Made by a program: the position numbers and the translations under genes. A stretch of 34,752 nt of DNA, taken from assembly GCA_029262815.1 (NCBI GenBank), contig JAJCYS010000048.1, positions 1 to 34,752 on the forward strand, written 5' to 3'. Source of the stretch: Deltaproteobacteria bacterium. Its GTDB lineage: Bacteria; Bdellovibrionota; JAJCYS01. The notes beneath the pieces are model-generated. The model had not been told where the DNA came from, searched no databases, and saw nothing but the letters and a program-made list of their open reading frames with translations. Every line of letters starts with the position of its first letter. Positions within the stretch are counted from its first letter, which is position 1. Positions 7,666 through 16,793 of the stretch are shown here, one piece after another.

Positions 7666-8070
7666 TTAGGCGTTTTCGCGGTCAGAGGATCGCTTTTCAT
7701 CCACGCCATTAGTGAGCTCATTAATTTTGGCGATCAAAAAATCGTTTTCAAAGGGCTTTGTAATATACTCATCAGCCCCCACTTCTTTCCCAGTTGCGAC
7801 GTCTTGATCCTGGCCACGGGCCGTAAGCATGATGATGGGTATGTGGCGATATTCTTCATCAAACTTAAGAAGCCTGCAAACTTGATAGCCATTCATTTTA
7901 GGCATCATGACATCTAAAAGGATCAGATTAGGTTTCTCTTCCTGTGCTTTTGTCAGTCCCTCTTGACCGTCATAGGCTGTCAGGATTTCATATCCTTCCA
8001 TTTCCAGGCGCGCTTTTAGGATAAATACCAGATCTTCTTCATCGTCAACAATCAATATTCGCTTACTCAT
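7666..8070 (-). CDS. Receiver-only response regulator (CheY/PilH type)
   Basis: 134 residues consisting of one REC domain and a short charged tail. The acidic pocket (D9, D10), phospho-acceptor D53 (LILLDVMMPKMNG), T83 (IIMLTARG) and K105 (YITKPF) are all present, so it should be phosphorylatable. There is no output domain, so it acts by protein contact or as a phosphate relay/sink. It follows the PAS histidine kinase by 66 nt on the same strand, and that kinase is the natural partner. Confidence 0.92.
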   Translation of the reverse strand: MSKRILIVDDEEDLVFILKARLEMEGYEILTAYDGQEGLTKAQEEKPNLILLDVMMPKMNGYQVCRLLKFDEEYRHIPIIMLTARGQDQDVATGKEVGADEYITKPFENDFLIAKINELTNGVDEKRSSDRENA

Positions 8071-8136
8071 TCTATAATCCTCATGATAGATTTCTCACTT
8101 TTCAAATACAAGTGAAATAAAATCTTAAGTACATCT

Positions 8137-10236
8137 TTACGCACTTTGCTTCCTGCTCTGCGTGATTACTTCTTGTGGTAAGGGTTGATGTATAGGCCAC
8201 TGAATATGGAAAGTAGTGCTCACGTTAGGTATGCTTTCAACCCATATTCGACCTTTATGTAATTCAACGATTCGCTTGCATATAACGAGGCCTAACCCCG
8301 TCCCTTTATAGGTCGAGTCTTGTATTATTTTGGCTTGTGTAAATTTATTAAATAAATTTTGTATATCTTCAGAATCGATGCCGGGACCATCATCGATAAT
8401 TGACATTTGGATATAAGGGGCTTCGTGCCAAGTTTTTACGGTAACTTTAGATTTAGCGTATCTCAATGCATTGTCAATTAGATTGGTGAGGGCTGATTGA
8501 GCCAACTCCTGACTTAATGAGGTTTGAGGTAAATTTTTCATAGTATCGATTACGAGTTTTTTTGTACCCAGTTGCTCTGGTTCGTATGTATTTATGATGC
8601 TTTGAGTGAAACCATCAAGTTCTGTAGGGTGATGTTCAAATTGGGCGACCCCAGACTCTAGTTTAGATAGCCTTAATATGTTGTGCACAACTTTATTCAT
8701 CCGGTCTAGATTTCTTAAGGCGATTTCAGAAAGTTTTTGTTGTTGGTCGTTTAATGCACCCACAGTTTGCCCTTTAAGTAAATGAATTGAGTGCTGTACA
8801 ACAGAAAGAGGGCTTCTCATTTCGTGAGCCATAAAGTCAATGAACTCTTCACGAGCATCTTCGGCTTCTTTTTGATCTGTCATATCGAAAAAAAATAGTT
8901 GCACCAAGTTGTCTGTTTCCGAAGCCGTAACATGCGTATGGAATTGCTTATTCTTGTACGATAGTTCAAATTCGTGGAATGCTTCAGTTTCTTTTTGTAA
9001 GGGCGTAATGGCTTTTGTGATTAACTCTTGGAATACCGGATGATCCTTGTCGAGACTCTGTAAATCTCGAAATGTGCTTTTTGCTTTATGGTTCATGTAG
9101 GTCAATTTACCGTCTTTTGTAATTTCAATTATAGGTAAGCTGAAGCGGTCAATTACCTGCGATAACTTAGATAGTTTTTCTTTTATTTTTTCTTTGTGAG
9201 TAATATTCAAGAAAAACCCTTTCGTAGAAATAATATTTCCATCGGTGTCGTGTATACTGTGCACATTGCCTTCAAGATTCACTAGATTTCCATTTTTAGC
9301 TATAAATGTTGTTTTTAAATAACTGGCATGTTTATTATTCACAATATTCTCAATGGTTTTGAGATATATGTCTTTCGTATCAGGATGGATGAGTGACATG
9401 AATTCCAACGCATGCGTTTCAGACTTTGAGTATCCCAACGTGTTTAAAAAAACCGTGTTTGCATAAGCAATTCGGCCATCCAGCGACACGTTATAAATAA
9501 GCTCGATCGCATTTTCACAGAGATCTTCATAGAGCATAGCTTGCTTCTTGAGGGCTTCCTCTTTGATTTTGTGATCGAGAAACTGGTTAATTAACCGTGT
9601 TGCATGTGGGAGCATATGCTCATCTTCCATGGACCAATGACTTTTAGGTGAAGTGGCCTCAATTCTGATAAATCCGTAAAGTTTTTGTTCATGAAAAATT
9701 GGAAAAATTGCTAATGCAGTGACGTCATCTGGGCAGTTTTCAAATAGATCGTTTTCTGTTACTTCATACTTAGAATAAAAGATAGGTTTATTCTTTTGAA
9801 GATACTTGAGTAAGTTAGTTTGCTGTGTAGGGTTCATGCATTGTTGAATTGTATTATTCGGAGCCTCTGTAAGATCATCAACAGAAATTAGTGTCGTTAT
9901 GACAAGTTCATTATTCGAATCCACCTTTACAGGCCATTCAAAGAAGTGTGCACGGCTAGCTTCAGAAGCTAATATGAGGTGTTCAAGGGAGGCTTTTAGA
10001 GTTTCTTGTTTATCGATACCAGAAGATAATGTTTTGCTAAGTCTAAACAACTCTTTTTCATGTCTAAGCCATCTGGCTTTGTTTTTTTTGAGCTTATCAA
10101 AGTTTTCAAGAAATCTGTTGTTTTCATGTGCTTGAAACAATATTTTGTTATTGAAACGGTTTCTTAAATACCAAGACAGGAATCCAATGATAGACAGGAA
10201 TAAAACACCAATAATGATGATCATCAAAGCTGACAT
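8137..10236 (-). CDS. Sensor histidine kinase, TM-GAF-PAS-PAS-HisKA-HATPase
   Basis: 699 residues. One N-terminal transmembrane helix (about 4-24) is followed directly by a coiled-coil/linker, so sensing is cytoplasmic. A GAF-like domain (about 60-220), a first PAS (about 235-345, LIYNVSLDGRIAYANTVFLN), a second PAS (about 355-455), HisKA with H471 (FMAHEMRSPLSVV), and a HATPase with N box (TNLIDNALRY), G1 (IDDGPGID), F box (LFNKF) and G2 (KGTGLGLVICK) follow. All catalytic boxes are present. The ATG has AGAAG upstream. It lies 16 nt after the cNMP-kinase gene and before the receiver-only regulator, so the three probably form one phosphorelay operon. Confidence 0.93.
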   Translation of the reverse strand: MSALMIIIIGVLFLSIIGFLSWYLRNRFNNKILFQAHENNRFLENFDKLKKNKARWLRHEKELFRLSKTLSSGIDKQETLKASLEHLILASEASRAHFFEWPVKVDSNNELVITTLISVDDLTEAPNNTIQQCMNPTQQTNLLKYLQKNKPIFYSKYEVTENDLFENCPDDVTALAIFPIFHEQKLYGFIRIEATSPKSHWSMEDEHMLPHATRLINQFLDHKIKEEALKKQAMLYEDLCENAIELIYNVSLDGRIAYANTVFLNTLGYSKSETHALEFMSLIHPDTKDIYLKTIENIVNNKHASYLKTTFIAKNGNLVNLEGNVHSIHDTDGNIISTKGFFLNITHKEKIKEKLSKLSQVIDRFSLPIIEITKDGKLTYMNHKAKSTFRDLQSLDKDHPVFQELITKAITPLQKETEAFHEFELSYKNKQFHTHVTASETDNLVQLFFFDMTDQKEAEDAREEFIDFMAHEMRSPLSVVQHSIHLLKGQTVGALNDQQQKLSEIALRNLDRMNKVVHNILRLSKLESGVAQFEHHPTELDGFTQSIINTYEPEQLGTKKLVIDTMKNLPQTSLSQELAQSALTNLIDNALRYAKSKVTVKTWHEAPYIQMSIIDDGPGIDSEDIQNLFNKFTQAKIIQDSTYKGTGLGLVICKRIVELHKGRIWVESIPNVSTTFHIQWPIHQPLPQEVITQSRKQSA

Positions 10237-10252
10237 AAACTTCTAATGCCTT

Positions 10253-11464
10253 CTAAAGTTCTGTGCTGTTGGGTAAGCTAACCGTGAAGGTACTTCCTTC
10301 ATTCTTCTTACTCTCAACGTCAATTTTGCCTTTATGGAGGTCTACAAAGTTTTTTGCAATTGTTAATCCTAATCCAATACCACCTGAGCCAAACTCAACA
10401 TCTCCAGAACTATGGGTTTCAATTTCACCAACTTTATAGAATGGTGTAAAAATGAGTCCGATTTTTTCATCCTCAATACCAACGCCTGTATCTGTCACGC
10501 TGATTTTAATTTGGAATTCACTTTGTTCGGCTTTGATTGTGATTGATCCCCCATCATTCGTAAAACGTATGGCATTTAGGAGAATATTTGTGATGGTCTG
10601 TTTGATTTTCTCAAAATCTGCATTAACTTGAATATCAGAATCGACTTGCGTTTTTACTTCAAGATTTCGTTTAGATAAGAGTACAGAAATATCTTCCAAG
10701 CTACATTTGATTAACTCTTTGAGAGCAAACGATTCACATGTTAATGGTGACTCGACATTGTTGTTCATGGCTACATCGATGATTTTGTCTGTAACTTCTT
10801 TAAGTTTGGTAGCATTTTTTAGACACATGTCTACGGTTTTTTCTATATTTTCCTCTTGTTTGCCAAAAACACCATCTCTGATGAGACTCAAACTGCTTAT
10901 CATAATTGTGATGGGTGTTCTGAGTTCATGGCTGGCTAACGTGATAAATTTTGATTTAGCCTCATCAAGTGATTTCAATTTTTCATAGGCTTTTTGTATT
11001 TCACGGTTCTTTTGTAGAATATTTTCAAAAAAAGTGTCGTTACTTTTTCGAAAACGCATACTGACTTCTTTTAGTATTTTAGACAGTACTTTAGGATATT
11101 TTTTACTGAATTCAAAAAATGGATCGCGCTCAATATAGAGAAGCTCTGTGTCTGAAAGGGAGGTGATACTTGCTGATCTCGGCAGATCATCGAGAAGTGT
11201 TAATTCGCCAAAAAAATCACCTGGCCCTAACTTGCATAGTTCTAGTGTTTCCTCATCCTTGCCTTTTCGAAATACTTTAACTTGCCCTGATGCAATAAAA
11301 TAAAGGGAATTGTCATATGATCCTTCAGAAATAATACGTTCGTTAGAAGTAAAAAAATTCGTTTTTGCCAATTTAAGAAATTCGCGAAGCTCTCGATAGG
11401 ATAAGTCTGCCAAAAGAGGACTTTGTTTAAGTACTTCGAGATGGCCGTCTTTTGAGCCGAACAT
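10253..11464 (-). CDS. Soluble histidine kinase with N-terminal cyclic-nucleotide-binding domain
   Basis: 403 residues from the ATG at 11464, where the conserved domain begins; the frame is open to a TTG at 11584, and neither start has a good ribosome-binding site. The cNMP-binding/Crp-like domain (roughly residues 8-135) has the phosphate-binding cassette FFGELTLLDDLPRSASI with the expected FGE and R-x-A. A coiled linker leads to HisKA (FITLASHELRTPITIM, phospho-His) and a HATPase with N box (NILLNAIRFTNDGG), G1 (VTDTGVGIED) and G2 (GSGGIGLGLTIAKNF). No membrane segment. It should join a cyclic nucleotide (or similar) signal to phosphorylation. First gene of a run with a second kinase, a receiver, bolA and grx-rhodanese; divergent from the pilus ATPase gene. 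Confidence 0.88.
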   Translation of the reverse strand: MFGSKDGHLEVLKQSPLLADLSYRELREFLKLAKTNFFTSNERIISEGSYDNSLYFIASGQVKVFRKGKDEETLELCKLGPGDFFGELTLLDDLPRSASITSLSDTELLYIERDPFFEFSKKYPKVLSKILKEVSMRFRKSNDTFFENILQKNREIQKAYEKLKSLDEAKSKFITLASHELRTPITIMISSLSLIRDGVFGKQEENIEKTVDMCLKNATKLKEVTDKIIDVAMNNNVESPLTCESFALKELIKCSLEDISVLLSKRNLEVKTQVDSDIQVNADFEKIKQTITNILLNAIRFTNDGGSITIKAEQSEFQIKISVTDTGVGIEDEKIGLIFTPFYKVGEIETHSSGDVEFGSGGIGLGLTIAKNFVDLHKGKIDVESKKNEGSTFTVSLPNSTEL

Positions 11465-11687
11465 TTGAAAATATTTTATCACACTAAATGAATCGGAGCC
11501 TTCACTGGATACTTGAGTCCATTTAATTATCACACTTCTTTTTACATGATTCATAAATTGTTGGTCAAATATTTGACACAACAATTCAGTGCTCGAAGGT
11601 AGGGTGAGTTTTAAATAATGTAGTTAACCTTATAAGCAAACCACCCGATAGGGAAAGTGGCATACTCTTTACAACGTCTAGGGAAAA

Positions 11688-13391
11688 ATGAAAGGTTCAA
11701 ACATCATTGAAGTGATCTCGGTTGATTTGGTCGCAGAAGGTGCCTTAACACAAGATCAATTGGCTGTTGCAAAAGGAGCTCAAGAAACTTTGGGTGGTGA
11801 CCTAGGTCAAATATTGATCAAAAAAGGATTCATTACAGAAAAACAATTACTCAAAGCGATGGGCAAAAAACTTGGCCTTTCTGTAGTTTCATTAACCCAC
11901 TACGAAGTTAGCTCCGAAATAATTGATCTATTGCCACCTGAACATGCTAGAAAATGGCAAGTTATCCCACTCTTTAAAGTGGAAAACAAAGTTGTGATTG
12001 CAACAGCAGATCCATTTAATTTAGATGCGCTCGATGATGTAAGCTCTATTGTTAATGCTGAAGTAGATACGGTTCTTGCACCTTTAGATGAAATCGATGA
12101 AGCTATCAAACGATACTATAAATCGGAAGCGCTTATCACAGCATCTCAAGATGCCTCAGTTGAAGTATTAAAAGAATATGATGATGGTGAAGCCCAGAAA
12201 GATCTCGAACTTCTCAAAAAAGCCAAAGAAGAAGCAGCTGGAGAAGATGTTGTCAAAACTTTAAACGCGATCTTCTACCAAGCATTTAAAGTTAAAGCGA
12301 GTGATCTTCATATTGAACCTATGCGAAAGCAACTTCGTATTCGTTTTAGGGTTGATGGTATTTTAGAAGAGGCAAGCGCTTTAAGTAAAGACATACATCT
12401 TCCGCTTCTCTCCCGAATTAAGATTGTGTCAGGGTTAGACGTTGCTGAAAGTCGATTACCACAAGATGGCAGAATTCGTGTACTCATTGATAAAACGCCT
12501 GTTGATATGCGTATTAACACATATCCTACTTTGTTTGGTGAAGCCGCAGCTATACGGCTTTCGGTCAACCAAGGTGTGGTGAATATTAATGACAGTGGAT
12601 TGTTCAAACGCGATTTAGATCTATTTAAAGATATAATCAAGCACCCTCACGGTATATTTTTAGTTACAGGGCCAACGGGTTCTGGAAAAACAACGACGCT
12701 GTACGGTGCAATGGGCTATATCAACACACCTGAAAAGCACTTAATCTCGATTGAAGATCCTATTGAACGTGAGATTATTGGTGTTGACCAGACTCAAATT
12801 AATGTTCGTGCAGGAATGACGTTTCCGATAGCACTACGAGCAGTGTTGAGACAAGATCCGGACATTATCATGGTCGGTGAGATTCGAGATGGTGAAACAG
12901 CGGAGATTGCAATTCGTGCAGCAATGACGGGTCACCTTGTGTTTTCATCTTTACATACAAATACGGCTCTGGGCGCTGTAACACGATTGATGGATTTAGG
13001 TATTCCATCATTTTTGATCTCATCTTCGTTGCTCGGGGTGATGGCTCAACGATTAGTACGAAAAATATGTGAATCTTGTAAGAGTGAATCTGATATCCCA
13101 GAGCATCTTAAAGGGTTGTTTGATCAGTATGAGATTTCAAAGGTATATAAAGGCTATGGATGTCAGAAATGCAAAATGACTGGGTACAAGGGACGGGTGG
13201 GTATTTTTGAGATATTCGCCATGAATGATGAGTTGCGTATTGCAATCAATAAAAATGCACAAGAACTTAGAATGATAGAGATTCTCAAGGTTGGAAAAGA
13301 CTATCACACACTTATGGAAGATGGGGTTATGAAAATTGCAAAAGGGCTAACCACCATTGAAGAAGTGTTGAGGACCTCTCAATCTACTTAA
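11688..13391 (+). CDS. mshE: Type IV pilus assembly ATPase, MshE/PilB type
   Basis: 567 residues. An N-terminal MshEN/GspE_N domain (about 1-150) of the kind that binds c-di-GMP in MshE proteins is followed by a charged linker and the GspE ATPase domain. Walker A is GPTGSGKT (328-335), the Asp/Walker B region DPDIIMVGEIRD is near 390-401, a His box is in TGHLVFSSLHTN, and a zinc-binding four-Cys set (C461, C464, C492, C495) precedes GYKGR. The protein powers pilin polymerisation at the inner membrane. It heads the plus-strand pilus locus, 7 nt before the platform-protein gene. I prefer MSHA over classical PilB because of the downstream ExeA-type ATPase and TPR protein. Confidence 0.9.
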   Translation: MKGSNIIEVISVDLVAEGALTQDQLAVAKGAQETLGGDLGQILIKKGFITEKQLLKAMGKKLGLSVVSLTHYEVSSEIIDLLPPEHARKWQVIPLFKVENKVVIATADPFNLDALDDVSSIVNAEVDTVLAPLDEIDEAIKRYYKSEALITASQDASVEVLKEYDDGEAQKDLELLKKAKEEAAGEDVVKTLNAIFYQAFKVKASDLHIEPMRKQLRIRFRVDGILEEASALSKDIHLPLLSRIKIVSGLDVAESRLPQDGRIRVLIDKTPVDMRINTYPTLFGEAAAIRLSVNQGVVNINDSGLFKRDLDLFKDIIKHPHGIFLVTGPTGSGKTTTLYGAMGYINTPEKHLISIEDPIEREIIGVDQTQINVRAGMTFPIALRAVLRQDPDIIMVGEIRDGETAEIAIRAAMTGHLVFSSLHTNTALGAVTRLMDLGIPSFLISSSLLGVMAQRLVRKICESCKSESDIPEHLKGLFDQYEISKVYKGYGCQKCKMTGYKGRVGIFEIFAMNDELRIAINKNAQELRMIEILKVGKDYHTLMEDGVMKIAKGLTTIEEVLRTSQST

Positions 13392-13398
13392 TCAAGTT

Positions 13399-14601
13399 AT
13401 GATTGAATTCTCTTATACAGCCCGTGACGACGATGGATATTTAAAAAAGGGTACAATAGTTGCTCGAGATAAGATTGAGGCTCAAGAACTACTTTCAGAT
13501 AAAGGGCTCATCCCTATTGCGCTTAAATCATCTAAACGATTTTCTTTGGCCGAATTATTTCAAAAGAGTGTCCCAGCCAAAACTGTCATAATGTTCACAC
13601 GGCAATTTGCGATTATGTTTGAATCAGGTGTACCAGTACTGAGTATAATCTCAACGCTGATACGTCAGGCTCAACATCGCATTTTACGTGTTGCATTGGT
13701 TCAAGTAAAAGAAGATTTGCAGCATGGTAAGTCATTATCAGACTCATTTGCGAAACATCCTCAAGTTTTTAACAAAGTGTATATAAATATGATTAAGATT
13801 GGAGAGGCAAGCGGTTCTCTGACCCAAGTATTACGCGAATTAGCACGTTTGCTTGAACGTAATGACCGGGTAAAAAAACAAATTAAATCAGCGACAATTT
13901 ATCCAAAAATTGTATTAGGAACTACAGTTCTTGTATTTATTTCGATGATGTTGTTTGTCATGCCTGTATTTCAAAAATTTTATAGCTCAAGAGATATAGA
14001 ATTGCCAATCCCTACACAGATAATGATTGGGATAAGTCATATGATGACGACATACTGGCCAATATTTCTACTTTTGATGATTGGTTCCATATTTTCGGTT
14101 CTCTCGTTTAAGAAAAGTGAAGCAGGAGAAGTATTCTTTGATTGGCTGGCTTATCGGACACCTGTAATAGGAAATTTGTATCTTCTTTCAGTCAACTCAA
14201 GATTTGGGCATATGGTTGGTGCCATGTATAGCAGTGGTGTACCTTTAACCCGCGCATTGGGGCTAGTGTCAAATGCTGTAGGTAGTTGTTTGTTCACACG
14301 GGATATTGATGTAGCAAGAGAAATGCTTGAAGATGGCGTCAGTTTGTCAGAAACGATGGCTGGGAGTAAATATTTCCTCCCCCTGATGGCTGAAGTGGCT
14401 CATGTGGGCGAACGAACAGGTGCTATTGACACGCTTTTAAAAACAACGGCTAGTTTTTTAGATGAAGAAATTGAGGAGCATTTAACCCAACTTCAGTCAC
14501 TTATTGAGCCTTTATTGTTATTCTTTGTATTTGCCATCATTGGGTTCTTTGCAATGGCTATTTTTCTCCCTATATGGAACCTTTCAACGGTGGCTCTGTA
14601 A
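13399..14601 (+). CDS. Type IV pilus inner-membrane platform protein, GspF/PilC/MshG type
   Basis: 400 residues: two copies of the T2SSF domain (about 65-190 and 270-395) and three transmembrane helices (around 165-190, 215-235, 370-390). N-terminal FSYTARDDDGYLKKGTI, mid TRQFAIMFESGVPVL and C-terminal SLIEPLLLFFVFAIIGFFAMAIFLPIW are characteristic. It passes the ATPase stroke to pilin assembly. It starts 7 nt after the ATPase gene. Confidence 0.92.
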   Translation: MIEFSYTARDDDGYLKKGTIVARDKIEAQELLSDKGLIPIALKSSKRFSLAELFQKSVPAKTVIMFTRQFAIMFESGVPVLSIISTLIRQAQHRILRVALVQVKEDLQHGKSLSDSFAKHPQVFNKVYINMIKIGEASGSLTQVLRELARLLERNDRVKKQIKSATIYPKIVLGTTVLVFISMMLFVMPVFQKFYSSRDIELPIPTQIMIGISHMMTTYWPIFLLLMIGSIFSVLSFKKSEAGEVFFDWLAYRTPVIGNLYLLSVNSRFGHMVGAMYSSGVPLTRALGLVSNAVGSCLFTRDIDVAREMLEDGVSLSETMAGSKYFLPLMAEVAHVGERTGAIDTLLKTTASFLDEEIEEHLTQLQSLIEPLLLFFVFAIIGFFAMAIFLPIWNLSTVAL

Positions 14602-14685
14602 TTTATTAATTTTAAGCATAAAGATTTTTTGAACAAAATCCGAATCCATTAGTGAGAGATCATATTTGAAAAAGGAGAAGATTCA

Positions 14686-15117
14686 ATGAAACATCATGAT
14701 AAATCGAAACAACTTGGTTTTTCGCTTATCGAGTTACTATTAGTGATTTCACTATTGGGTATCTTGGCGGCTACGGCTTTACCAAAATTCTTTTCTGGAA
14801 TGGATGTAAAAGCTAGAGAGAATGTGAGATCTACAGTCGTATCATCTGTGAATACAGGTCTAACTTTGTATTCAGCAAATGAAATTGCGAATGGGCGAAC
14901 CGAGTCCTACCCCTCTGCACTCGACGCGGTTGCAACTAACGGTACATCAAGCATGAGTGTCCCTTTCTTTGGTACAGTAATCAAAGGTGGTGTGACATCA
15001 GATGGCTGGACTAAGAAAAGTGATACATGTTATGAATTCGATCTTGGCAGTTCAGTAGAGAAATTTCAATATGACACATCAGGTGGCCTATTCACATTAG
15101 TTAGTTCTTGTAGTTAA
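14686..15117 (+). CDS. Prepilin, MshA/GspG-like (probable major pilin)
   Basis: 143 residues. Type III signal: KQLG followed by FSLIELLLVISLLGILAAT, so cleavage by a prepilin peptidase is expected after G11 with Phe1 methylated and Glu5 present (E16 in the precursor). The globular part ends in a cysteine pair (SDTCYEF...LVSSCS), giving a C-terminal disulfide loop as in MshA-type pilins. The strongest ribosome-binding site of the locus (AAAAAGGAGAAG) and an 84-nt gap before it suggest separate, high expression. Candidate main subunit; whether it is a pilin or a pseudopilin cannot be settled by reading alone. Confidence 0.88.
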   Translation: MKHHDKSKQLGFSLIELLLVISLLGILAATALPKFFSGMDVKARENVRSTVVSSVNTGLTLYSANEIANGRTESYPSALDAVATNGTSSMSVPFFGTVIKGGVTSDGWTKKSDTCYEFDLGSSVEKFQYDTSGGLFTLVSSCS

Positions 15118-15175
15118 CACAATTTGAATATCAACCCGGTATTTTAACCTTTAAATAGGTAGTCAGGGCATTTCA

Positions 15176-15664
15176 ATGCCTAGAGATAATATTCACCAGT
15201 CTGGCTTTACCCTCATTGAAGTTTTGTTTACGCTCATGTTCTTAGGTCTAGGGCTGGGGACAATTACCATGATGTATGGTCATATGGCTGATGAAAATAC
15301 ATCAGCTAATGAGCGTGTCGTTGCACTACAGTTGGGTCGTCAAGTGTATGAATCTCTCACAGCTTTAAAAGAGCAGGAAGGGTACGAGTACATTATGTCA
15401 AAAGTTGAAAACGAGTATTGCAAAGTGCCATTTACTTCTCCGTTTGAAAGATTTACATGTGTTGTTAGCGTTAAGCATATCCAAATACCGATTAAACCTG
15501 ACTTAGATGATCTAGACGATTTTGATTCCGCAATTACTGACCGAGTGAGTTTAGACACCTATAAATTAAGTGAAAAAGGACTTTTAAGCGTTGAGGTCAG
15601 TATATTTTGGGGTAGTAATGCAAGTAGTGTTAAGTTACGAGGGCTTTTTGGGTACTGGGAATGA
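15176..15664 (+). CDS. Minor prepilin, PilV/GspI/MshD-like
   Basis: 162 residues. Prepilin signal QSG followed by FTLIEVLFTLMFLGLGLG; cleavage after G10, Glu5 present. The remainder resembles minor pilins that start or cap the fibre (QLGRQVYESLTALKE pattern), with an acidic DLDDLDDFDSAITD stretch. Its stop overlaps the next gene's start by 4 nt (ATGA). Assignment to a particular minor pilin class is uncertain. Confidence 0.82.
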   Translation: MPRDNIHQSGFTLIEVLFTLMFLGLGLGTITMMYGHMADENTSANERVVALQLGRQVYESLTALKEQEGYEYIMSKVENEYCKVPFTSPFERFTCVVSVKHIQIPIKPDLDDLDDFDSAITDRVSLDTYKLSEKGLLSVEVSIFWGSNASSVKLRGLFGYWE

Positions 15665-16167
15665 ATCAAAGTATTTCAAATAAATCCGGTTTTACCCTGC
15701 TTGAAATAATTTATTCATTAGCATTGGTTGGGCTCATTGGAACAACCTTGAGTGTCATGATGCGCCAAGGGTTGAATATTTACACGCTTGCTGAAAATCA
15801 AAATGAAGCGACTTTAAGTGCGAACAGTATTGTAAATCAAATTGAAAGCGATTTGAGTTTTATAAAACAAGGCCAAATGAAGTGGGCAGGAAGTCGTTTA
15901 ATTTGGTTTCAAAAAACGAATGATGAAATATTATATTATTATTATGTGAATGGTGTGCTGTATCGCAATAGAACGATTATTGCGACAGGAATATCAAGAT
16001 TCGCCTTTTCGTATCTTAATGCTAAGGGAAGCTTCACAAATTTGGCATCAGAAGTCAAAAGTATCTATGCAACCATTGAAAGAAAGACAAATAGTGGTGT
16101 TGTTCATTCAAGAGCTTTTGTTTTTTTGAGAGATGGATATTATGAGTCATTTAAAAATGTTCTCTAA
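15661..16167 (+). CDS. Minor prepilin, PilW/GspJ/MshO-like
   Basis: 168 residues. Prepilin signal KSG followed by FTLLEIIYSLALVGLIGTTL; cleavage after G10, Glu5 present. The body alternates beta strands (SRLIWFQKTNDEILYYYYV, GVLYRNRTII) as in GspJ/PilW proteins. Sits between the PilV-like and MshP/PilX-like genes, overlapping both, which is the usual minor-pilin order. Confidence 0.82.
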   Translation: MNQSISNKSGFTLLEIIYSLALVGLIGTTLSVMMRQGLNIYTLAENQNEATLSANSIVNQIESDLSFIKQGQMKWAGSRLIWFQKTNDEILYYYYVNGVLYRNRTIIATGISRFAFSYLNAKGSFTNLASEVKSIYATIERKTNSGVVHSRAFVFLRDGYYESFKNVL

Positions 16168-16558
16168 GAGGGCAGATTCCGAATCTGGTATCACATTAGT
16201 CAGTGTATTATTTGTTTTATTTATTTTGACAATGTTTGGTTTTGCGCTTGGGAACAAATCAACCGATCAGCAGAGTGAAACGACGTTGCTTCAGCACAAT
16301 CACGAAGTTCAAATGTGTGCACGTTCTGGTCTTGAATTTGCGCACCATTTAGTCAAAATGAGAGAGAAGAGGATTAGTGAATTTTCGGGTACTTATGAAT
16401 TCGAACGATGTAAATTTGAAGTTTCTGAGCCAAGTACTGGGGTAGTGCAAATTACTGCCAAAGTGGGTCTGTCTAAAGTGGCATTTCAAGCTAGCTTAGG
16501 GGAATCTAAGTCTGCGTTCATCGATGTAGCGCCTGTATTAATCGAAGTAACTGATTAG
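16133..16558 (+). CDS. Minor prepilin-like protein, MshP/PilX-like
   Basis: 141 residues. Prepilin-like signal SESG followed by ITLVSVLFVLFILTMFGFAL. Position 5 of the mature protein is Ser, not Glu; absence of Glu5 is usual for MshP/PilX/GspK proteins at the tip of the fibre. Two cysteines (VQMCARS, FERCKFE) could form a disulfide. The gene overlaps the preceding one by 35 nt; an in-frame ATG at 16142 (MSHLKMF) sits better behind GAGAG and may be the true start. Confidence 0.78.
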   Translation: MDIMSHLKMFSKRADSESGITLVSVLFVLFILTMFGFALGNKSTDQQSETTLLQHNHEVQMCARSGLEFAHHLVKMREKRISEFSGTYEFERCKFEVSEPSTGVVQITAKVGLSKVAFQASLGESKSAFIDVAPVLIEVTD

Positions 16559-16577
16559 AGTTAGCTGTACGCTAACT
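16559..16577 (+). terminator. Hairpin after the pilin genes, weak terminator candidate
   Basis: AGTTAGC-TGTAC-GCTAACT, a perfect 7-bp stem with 5-nt loop starting next to the stop codon of the MshP-like gene. No T-run follows, so it may end transcription only weakly or protect the 3' end of the pilin mRNA. The 205 nt after it are AT-rich and probably hold the promoter for the downstream assembly genes, but I cannot pick hexamers with confidence. Confidence 0.35.
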
Positions 16578-16694
16578 GCTCCTAAATATTGCTTAATTCA
16601 TACTTTATTAATTATTTTAAAAAAAAGCTTAACCTTTATCCACTTGAGCCGATCCAGGAGATGAAGACATATACAACTCTTTAGAAGGTACAAC

Positions 16695-16793
16695 ATGAGT
16701 CACTTTATTACATATTTAAAATTTAATTCCACGTGTATTCAAGTTTACGTTGCATCATTCCTTTCTCATGAAGGAGTGATTTATGTATCTTGA
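16695..16793 (+). CDS. Possible 32-residue upstream ORF overlapping the MshM-like start
   Basis: ATG with AAGGT 5 nt upstream; the frame begins MSHFITYLKFNSTCIQ and its stop lies 8 nt inside the next gene. It could couple translation of the ATPase gene, or be chance. No similarity recognised, and the AT-rich context makes accidental short frames likely. Confidence 0.2.
   Translation: MSHFITYLKFNSTCIQVYVASFLSHEGVIYVS

Noticed and set aside
11658..11673. Sigma-54-like site (TGGCAT-N5-TTACA) before the pilus ATPase gene
   Set aside because: The -12 GC is AC here, and the predicted start would be only about 4 nt before the ATG.
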